Both the position numbers and the translations under genes were made by a program. Positions 56,840 through 64,000 of a stretch of DNA of 64,000 nt are shown here, piece by piece. Origin of the DNA: Ancistrus triradiatus (lineage: Eukaryota; Chordata; Actinopteri; Siluriformes; Loricariidae); contig JAJAGP010003169.1 of assembly GCA_025084515.1 (NCBI GenBank), positions 1 to 64,000 of the forward strand. Direction: 5' to 3'. A model generated the notes under the pieces. That model was not told where the DNA came from and made no database searches. It saw only the letters and a program-made list of their open reading frames with translations. How positions within the stretch are numbered: position 1 is the first letter of the stretch; every line of letters begins with the position of its first letter.

Positions 56840-57450
56840 TGTCATGCTATGGATTTGTGTCAGTCCCCTTAGCAAAGGTCATTTACACTTCTGTGGTGGC
56901 AGCATTAATGCATAAAAGTACATTGAGATCTTAGAGGAACATATGTCAAAAGTCAATGTGACGCCTGTTCCAGGGACATCCATGAATTTGACAACAAGAC
57001 AGAGCAAAACCACATGCTGCACACATTACAAAGGCATAGCTGTGGAAGAATAGGTACGGCTACTGGACTGACCTGCCTGCAGTCCTGACCTGTCCCCAAT
57101 AGAGAATGTGTGGAGAATTTTGAAATTTTGACAACCCCATGCTGTGGCACTTCTTAAAATGCGTTTACAGAAAGAATGTGACAAAATAACACCTGAAACA
57201 CTTAGTCGCTTGGTATCCTCTGTGCCAAAACGGCTTTTAAGTGCTGTGAAAATGAATAGCAATATTACAAAGTGGTAAATTCATTACTCTCCCATTTTTT
57301 TGGAGTGTGTTGCAGGCCTGAAATGCAGGAATGGATGTGTATCAATAAATGAATTGAAGCTGACCAGACAAAACAATGACATTTCTTGGATTCAAACTGC
57401 AATGAAATTAAAGTCAATGTAAGAAACTGTTTTTTCTTTGCATTGTTCAT
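56840..57450 (+). pseudogene. Tc1 transposase C-terminal half and 3' end
   Basis: GCAGCATTAATGCATAAAAG (the INAEKY block) is followed by the third catalytic block SPDLSPIENVWRILK at 57081-57125, with the catalytic glutamate intact, and a C-terminus ending NITKW-stop at 57276-57278. The element 3' region follows (CCCATTTTTTTGGAGTGTG). The first catalytic block is absent and the second is unclear. It is related to the fragment at 5023-5268. Confidence 0.75.
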
Positions 57451-57479
57451 ACTGTGCCAGCTTTTCCTGATGTGGGCTT

Positions 57480-59560
57480 GTAGGATTTGTGGTTCAGTCG
57501 TAAAGAGCTAGCTGCTGGAAAAAGCAATTCCTGAAGCCCTGGGTTTGATGGGTTTGAATCCTGGAAGGGACTAGCAAGATAAAGGTTGCGTAATATTTCT
57601 GCAAACACCTAGTGAATTCTGGGTTAGGCTGCAGAACCTCTCCCAGATCCCTGAGCTGGAAAAGCAGGGGTAATGCAGGATGTTTCGCTTTGCTTTGAAA
57701 AAATTGTCAATACATGTACAACATAAATCAAAGATCAAATACATACTTGCTGACTTTTATCAGTGTTTGTTATTTCTGCCCATTTCCATATCATGCATAA
57801 TATACTATTACATTCCACCCGAAATACATTTAAAATGTTAAAATAGGCAGCTGTCTTATTAAGACGGAGTTCAACAATTGTGTTAATTGTGTTAATTTAA
57901 CAATGAAACTCTGCTGAAAGTGTCACTCTCGTCATACAACAGTATTTGAGTATTTGATCTGGCTTATAAAAAACAGCTCATGTGTAAGTAGATATTTCAG
58001 CAGTGCAGCTAAAATGGGCTTTTCTTTGTGTTGTTTATCATGGCAGTGAGCCCTTATTTTAAATATTGCACAACGGCAACAACTGCAAGCTATGCTTCAG
58101 ATGAGCTGCTGCAGCTTGCCTCACTGATCCAGTGAGTTCTACCAGAGGGAAGAACCAGCTGTGCTGTCATGGAGCGCCATGGCATTTGTCACAATTCAAA
58201 CATGCCTTATGTTCATCCAGAATTTACCAGTGCTCATACAAATTTAGTGTAGTGGGACAGCGAGACATGCAAAATCAATAACAGCTGCTCCTGTATATAT
58301 ATATATATATATGTATTTTTTTTTTTAAAACTGGTATAGCTCACGTAATAGAGCAGTCTGCTAATTATTCATATCCTCAGTGCAAATGTAGAATTGACAT
58401 TCATGAGGCGTGTTTGTGAGGCGCCACTATATTGTAAGAGACTACTGTAGGAGACTACATCCTCCTGCCCAGCTTAGAGAATTAGATTTTATTGGAGTCT
58501 CAACAATTAAATAATATCATTTGGTCATGAAATTGTATTGTAGCTGTACATAACATTAATAACATTTCAATAAGAAGTTCACTTCCTTACAGTGTAAGTG
58601 TGTGTGGGGCTGGGGGTGAGGTGGGGGAGGTTTATATGTCATTGTGGGGATAAAATTTCCCCACAAGAAAATATGTGACCTTTTTTTTCATTTTATTTAC
58701 CATTTGTTGGTCCCCAATTAGTTGGTTTTCAACGTCCAACACACACACACCGGGAGAGCATAACAGCTACTGCACCCCCAGGACAAACACAGACGGACCG
58801 ACAGACACACATGGCTATTTATGTTTATTATTATTTACTCTGTGTGCATCATTTATTATGTTAATATAAAACAACAAATATCCGAAGTTGTTGGAAGATT
58901 ATGAATATGTTCATCTGCTCTCAACGTCTTATTTTTAACACTTTTTCAACATTTTCATCAGTTGTAAATGAGAAGATCTTAACATATCTTCTACAAGAAA
59001 CAAAATTAAATATGAGATTTTTTGATATTAATATGTAAACACATCTGGACAAAATTGTGCAAAAGTGTGTACACATTTTTGTAAAAGTGTGTGGAAAAGA
59101 TATTCCGTGTAAGACCGCTTGTCTTTGCTACAGACGTTTCTGCTGCTTGATTGCTCCATGTGGGAGTACACGAGGTAAATCAATCCTTTGAAACTTTTTA
59201 AGTTAACTGCTCCATTGTACAGATGAAGACATAATAACTGTTTCATAGGGCTTTAAAAAACATTTTTGCTAGGGGTAAATGTAAAATACAGGTATGTGTC
59301 ACTTAACATCCATTAAGACAATGTCCTGCTGCTTATACATCTGTGTTGACATAAGGTTATAGGAGTTCAGAAATACAGATTATAGAATGGGACATAGTGT
59401 ACGTATGCATAGTGGACTGTAGCGGACATAACCGCGTGCCAAATGTTGTATTATTATCTCTCTGTTTAATTTTCTTTTGTACATTACATTAGCAATGCAA
59501 ACTCCAATTCTGGTACATATAGATTATATATTAGCCTGTTTACAATAGTGTGTATTTAAA
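57480..59560. other. Gene-free sequence
   Basis: A weak tRNA-like head at 57484-57560 (GTGGTTCAGTCGTAAAGAG ... GGGTTTGAATCCTGG) may be a worn SINE. There is a short TA array at 58296-58311. The segment 59287-59450 (CAGGTATGTGTCACTTAACA) may be one end of a diverged inverted-repeat element. No gene is supported. Confidence 0.4.
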
Positions 59561-59562
59561 AT

Positions 59563-59564
<2 letters not shown>

Positions 59565-59626
<62 letters not shown>
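59565..59626. repeat. (TTA)n-(GTA)n microsatellite
   Basis: About 10 TTA units followed by about 10 GTA units. Confidence 0.96.
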
Positions 59627-59718
59627 CTGCTACATATTACCTTGCTAGATACTAGGAGTGTAACGATGTATCACGATGCAAAAGTGGCACGATGTGCATC
59701 AAGGAGAAAGACAATGAC

Positions 59719-60402
59719 TGAATCCCATTTCAGGGGCTGCATCCTTCGAAGGACGCGGTCTATGCGATCTATGAAGGTGTGTCCTTGGAAGGCGAAGGCC
59801 AAACCAAAATGAGACGGTCTACTCTGCCTTGGATTTCCTGTTTGCGTCACAGAACCACTGGTCCCGCCCTCACTCTTCAGCGCTATTCCCGCCTCCACTG
59901 TATCACATAACAGCTATAAGCTTTATAAAAATGGAGCCAGAAATTTTTGTTTTTATGCTGTTTTTCAATTATTTGGAGGAGGAGTTGGCTTCACAGCAGG
60001 TGCTGACATTCTTTCCCCCCCCACAGTTTAATTAAGGTCTCCGTTGCTCCTTGCTCCCTAAAACGACACACAAAAAAACCACTGCGTTTTTGCTTTTTAA
60101 ACATTTAGCTATTTGAGTTTATAAAATCCTTGCAGGTAAATAATAATGTTATATATTCCGAGGCCAACTGTTTGCCAATGTCCCTAAGTTCCCTCACGCA
60201 CAAAAGCACCTCGGGATATGTTAGGGTCAAGAAGGATACACCAGATTATCCTATGTATCCTTGGTTTTCAGGGAAAAGAAGGCTGCATTTGTCGGCCGCA
60301 TACGAAGGAGCCTATGAAATGGGACAGCCTAGACGTGCCGCAATGACGCAATGGGTCTTCAAATGCAGCCTCCGAAGGATGCAGACCCTGAAACGGGATT
60401 CA
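59719..60402 (-). mobile_element. MITE family M5, copy 1 (inverted orientation)
   Basis: The ends TGAATCCCATTTCAGGGGCT and, inverted, TGAATCCCGTTTCAGGGTCT surround 684 bp. Subterminal CTTCGAAGGA palindromes repeat inside both ends. Compared with copy 2 at 62206, the interior is in reverse orientation (the CATATCCCGAGGTGC block of copy 2 appears here as GCACCTCGGGATATG). Confidence 0.85.
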
Positions 60403-60894
60403 ACTTATGTCACATGCGCTCTGCAATTTTTGAACACCATACATCAAATGCTATTTAGTCAATACGTCTACACTCATAAGGATATCTTGATCTGTCTCTT
60501 AAAAAACAGGGTCATTGATAGGTTCTAACCTGTTCTCTTGTGTGGTTGTGCCACTCACATTTGATGAATAAATACTAGGGTTAAGCAAGAATTTAAAATT
60601 CTTGTCAAATTCTTTTCATTGCGTCAAAAGTCCTTTTCTATGTTTGACCTTGGATTATGTTGGAATAGTCACACAGTGAAGTATCCTTATGCATCTGAAC
60701 AGACATTTACATTTGGTCATTTTCATTTACAGTCACTAGTGCTGTAGTACTTGAGTTCAGAATCGGTCTAAGGACTGGTCTCGAGACCATAACCGAGCGG
60801 TTCGTTCTTGTCTCGGATAGAATAGAATGGATGTTGTTGCTATATTCAGTTGATTTCATATTGTGGCTCCTGATTAATAATATTAAATGATAAT

Positions 60895-61016
60895 AAAGCA
60901 ATAAGGCACGAGAGGGTGTGCATTATTGTGAATATATCACAGGAAAGAGGCGTTACAACGCCTCTTTCCTGTGATATATTCACAATAATGCACACCCTCT
61001 CGTGCCTTATTGCTTT
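60895..61016. repeat. Perfect 122-bp palindrome
   Basis: The 60-bp left arm (60895-60954) and right arm (60957-61016) are exact reverse complements, separated by AC. The inner turn is GAGGCGTT-AC-AACGCCTC. Outside the arms AAATGATAA (60885-60893) recurs inverted at 61040-61048, so the palindrome was longer and has lost about 22 bp on the left. Confidence 0.98.
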
Positions 61017-62205
61017 TTATAACACAGTTCCGTTATTGTTTATCATTTATTGTTAGATTTAAGATAAAAAGGACAGAAAAAAAACTATTTTAAAAAACGT
61101 TTATCACCCTTCCGCGAGGTTAACATAGTTCGTTACCTCGCTGCATTAAAGTCTAGGAACAGAATTACCCATAACTGTTTATTATGCAGACAGTAACCCC
61201 ACCAAATATATGATTGGTAGTGTTTTAATTTAAAGAGAAAGTTATTTACATTCAATAAAATTGGTGGGGTTTACAAGGCAAGCTGTTACTAAGATCCACT
61301 ATTCTACCGACTGAAGCAAATCGGAGTCAGATCCCGGTGTTCTAACCAAAGTCTAGGATCCCGTTTCATTAGTGATTATAAATCTGTATGATAAAGCTCT
61401 TAATGTTAATCTTATCAGTCAGAAATGTAAGGGCAGAGTTACAGAGCATCAGCAGCTTCTCTGGGTTAAGAGCTGGACTTAACAGATAACGTACCTGTCA
61501 GATCAATGAACACCCGATTAGCCGCAGATGGTGTTTAATGAAAGATGCAGAGTTTAAGTCCAGCAAACGACGTCTTTATGAGGGATGGAGCTGATTCAGG
61601 TCATTTTTGTTGATGGGACCAAAACTGATCTTCAGTCTCGTTGCTCTTCAGTCGAGCTGTGAATCCATTAAGGGCGTGGGAGACGATTGATTTAAAGTAC
61701 TGACTTCGTTTCGCTTTTCCTGCGCTTCCAAATCCCAAAGGTGATAAACCTTTGGCTGAGGTTGGTCATTAATAGCTTCATCTTCCAAATTAATATTGTT
61801 TTCAAAACCAATAGATTTTATAAAGTAATAACTTTCATTTCGGCAGTGTTTTACTCATTATAACTTGGCTGCTTTTTCTGGCCGGCGTCGGTGCCAGGTT
61901 ACGTGTGTGCCGCGGATTAATACTTATAGAGTGTCGGTCACAGTGCCGTTATGGTCAATAATGTCACGGCGGAGGACGTCTCTCAGATTGCGGGTCGGAA
62001 CTAACTGTGGTATAATAAATAATATTCTGTTTAATAAATATTATTTACTAATATAACGTACAATGGATGTAAAGTGAATTACAAAGAAATTAACGTTTTT
62101 CCATTTTCTTTTTATGATGTAAATAAAAATCTTAATTTGGTCTCGTTCTCGTCTCAGTTTTGGCCACTCCCAGTCTCTGTCTTGACTCAGACTTGACTAC
62201 TTATA

Positions 62206-62838
62206 GGGTGAATCCCATTTCAGGGGCTGCGTCCTTCGAAGGACGCATTTGAAGACCGATTGCGTCATAGCGGCGCGCCTAGGCTGTCCCATTCCGAAGG
62301 CTCCTTCGTATGCGGTCTACAAATGCGTCCTTCTTTTCCCTCAAAACGAAGGATACATCCGATGTATCCTTCGCGACCTACCATATCCCGAGGTGCATTG
62401 CGCCTGAGGGGAACTTAGGGATATCGCATCGATTGGCTGAGGGACATACGTTATTTAAATGTAAGGATTTAAAAACGCGGAACAGGTAAATGTTAAAAAG
62501 CAATTAGCGCAAACATTTTTTGTTTTGTTTTAGGGAGCAAGTAGCAAACGGAGACCTTTATTAAACTGCTTGAGGGAAAATAAATGCCAGTGAACTGCAG
62601 TGAAGCGTCTCCAACAATAATTGAAACACCAAAAACAGCATATAAACTAAACTCAAAATTTCTGTCTGCATTATTATAACAATTATTGCTGTTTTGTGAT
62701 ACGGTGCGGGCGGGTGGTACCTGACACAAACAGGAAATTCAATGCAGCGCGGTCTACCCAGCCTTCCAAGCACACGCCTTCGTAGACCGCATAGACCGCG
62801 TCCTTCGAAGGATGCAGCCCCTGAAATGGGATTCACCC
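62206..62838 (+). mobile_element. MITE family M5, copy 2
   Basis: The inverted ends begin GGGTGAATCCCATTTCAGGG on both sides and agree over almost 40 bp, including the TCCTTCGAAGGA palindrome. Subterminal repeats of CTTCG/CGAAGG are abundant. ATA adjoins both ends, a possible 3-bp duplication. It is inserted in the hAT-like element at 60737, so it is younger than that element. Confidence 0.9.
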
Positions 62839-62929
62839 ATAGACTTGGGCTTGATGTGTCCTGGTCTTGACTACAACAGTAACAGTCACTACACTTTATT
62901 GTTGTTGCTATTTCTGTCACTTTGTGGGT

Positions 62930-63140
62930 AGCCACAGCAGATCCTCTTGATCACCACATTGGACTTGCCGCAGTTTGTTACACCAGCCCTTTTACACAAT
63001 GCTGCCCATTAATCCAGGCTTGGGTGCCCCCATAAATACACCCAACTTCATGTTTCAAGACAAACACAGGGATTGAACCCAGTCCCTCAAACACTGCCAA
63101 TTCCAGTGCGCTACCCATTGAGCCATTGGGGCTACAGTAC
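62930..63140 (-). repeat. Degenerate dispersed repeat with tRNA-like box
   Basis: GGGATTGAACCCAGTCCCTC and GCGCTACCCATTGAGCCATTG, read on the minus strand, are a B box and an A box in tRNA-like spacing. This fits a worn copy of the 10741 family or a related SINE. Confidence 0.5.
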
Positions 63141-63627
63141 TAGAGTGTATTACTTCCTATTTCTGTCAAATGCACTTGCCTGTCTTCTGTACTTTTCGTC
63201 CTGATTTTCTTCTCATAAATGGTTTTAGAGATAAAAAATGCAATTATTTTCTAAATCAAATGTTCCTTTAATGACAAATTTTACCTTAGTGAAATTTTCT
63301 GAAACGGTATCGCATAAGCATGATAATGTTAAGATACTGAGTCACACTTCTTTTGCTGAGTTTCTATAATCTTTGGGCCATGGCTCTGCTGAGACGCCAG
63401 GCTGAAATGTCTTTGCCAATTCAAGGGCTGTCAATTTCAGCACATTTATATTCTGTATGCATGTACAGAGACTTGCAAAGGAGCAATGCCAGTAGTGAAT
63501 TTGTATTATATTGTTAATGCGTTTGAATTTGATCACGCTCAGATGAACACCAACACTTCTGTCATGATTGTTTAGGGAAAGAATTTTGATTATTGCTTCA
63601 GAGAATGCTGAAGTGATTGCAGATATA

Positions 63628-64000
63628 CAGTGGTGCTTGAAAGTTTGTGAACCCTTTAGAATTGTCTATATTTCTGTATAAATATGACCTAAAACATCAT
63701 CAGATTTATTTAGAAATATTATACTTGGTCATTTATTTATTGAGCAAAATGATTGAATATTACATATTAGTGAGTGGCAAAAGTATGTGAACCTCTGCTT
63801 TCAGTATCTGGTGTGACCCCCCTGTGCAGCAATAACTGCAACTAAACGTTTCCTGTAGCTGTTGATCAGTCCTGCACACCAGCTTGGAGGAATTTTAGCC
63901 CATTCCTCCATACAGAACAGCTTCAACTCTGGGATGTTGGTGGGTTTCCTCACATTAACTGCTCGCTTCAGGTCCTTCCACAACATTTCGATTGGATTAA
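63628..64000 (-). mobile_element. Tc1-like element, family 1, cut by the window end
   Basis: It begins CAGTGGTGCTTGAAAGTTTG after TA (63626-63627) and continues to the last base. It is the same family as 12769-14190 but less decayed over the shared part. Confidence 0.95.
63801..64000 (-). CDS. Tc1 transposase C-terminus, partial
   Basis: The minus-strand frame starts beyond the window and ends at 63801. It reads LWKDLKRAVNVRKPTNIPEL, then EEWAKIPPSWCAGLINSYRK and QGGHTRY-stop, the normal C-terminus of a Tc1 transposase after the catalytic glutamate. The visible 61 codons are uninterrupted. Whether the rest is intact cannot be told from here. Confidence 0.75.
   Translation of the reverse strand, partial: NPIEMLWKDLKRAVNVRKPTNIPELKLFCMEEWAKIPPSWCAGLINSYRKRLVAVIAAQGGHTRY

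Larger units (their letters stand above)
60737..62881. mobile_element. hAT-like element, 2.1 kb, with 8-bp target duplication
   Basis: The left end TAGTGCTGTAGTACTTGAG is matched by the inverted right end TACTGTTGTAGTCAAGACC. ACAGTCAC stands immediately outside both ends (60729-60736 and 62882-62889). TARNG-type ends plus an exact 8-bp duplication are hAT hallmarks. No transposase is present. It contains a perfect 122-bp palindrome near its left end and MITE M5 copy 2 near its right end; without the MITE it would be about 1.5 kb. Confidence 0.8.

Noticed and set aside
1..64000. CRISPR arrays, bacterial operons, rRNA genes
   Set aside because: The sequence is clearly vertebrate; no spaced direct-repeat array, ribosome-binding pattern or rRNA core was seen.

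Overview
This window looks like vertebrate nuclear DNA from a teleost fish, most likely an otophysan such as a catfish, characin or relative. Long AT-rich stretches have no open reading frame of normal gene size. CA/TG, TA and pentanucleotide microsatellites are frequent. The sequence is packed with fish-type repeats: several Tc1/mariner families, an L2-type LINE, tRNA-derived SINEs, hAT and other inverted-repeat elements, and LTR fragments. The species call is an inference from repeat style only; I cannot name it. No complete host protein-coding gene is visible.

Host-gene signals are weak but present. Positions 1-2190 read like an AT-rich 3' untranslated region with AATAAA signals at 758 and 2173. 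At 27.69-28.00 kb a CpG-richer stretch with a CCAAT box ends in a consensus splice donor (GAG|GTAAGA). It looks like the promoter and noncoding first exon of a + strand gene whose remaining exons lie beyond this window, which would make most of 28-64 kb first-intron sequence. Repeat-free blocks near 29.0-29.4 and 44.3-44.7 kb could be regulatory, but I cannot test conservation.

Layout. 2.4-11.2 kb: small inverted-repeat elements, a SINE, degenerate transposase and an unexplained GC-rich block. 12.77-14.19 kb: Tc1-like element with exact TA flanks. 18.0 kb: truncated L2 LINE. 21.5-26.5 kb: a layered nest, in which an old Tc1-like element is split by a second Tc1 element and by a hAT-flanked LTR retroelement carrying a 30-bp minisatellite with a 297-codon reading frame. 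29.6-35.8 kb: two more Tc1 copies, one inside an older mariner-type element and one split by a 1,280-bp solo LTR with a perfect CTTGT duplication. 37.9-42.9 kb: three further Tc1/mariner families and LTR fragments. 45.5-47.8 kb: LTR end joined to Tc1, then a plus-strand Tc1 copy. 49.7-54.9 kb: near full-length L2 LINE on the minus strand. 55.9-56.4 kb: a 68-bp-arm hairpin around a TA array and a MITE. 59.7-62.9 kb: a pair of MITEs in opposite orientation, a hAT element with an 8-bp duplication, and a perfect 122-bp palindrome. The window ends inside another Tc1 copy.

All transposase and reverse transcriptase genes seen are broken by frameshifts, stops, deletions or lost catalytic residues, so no autonomous element is intact here. 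The nests allow relative dating: the LTR family and one Tc1 family (TIR CAGTGGGGCAAAAAAGTAT) inserted after the older Tc1/mariner families.
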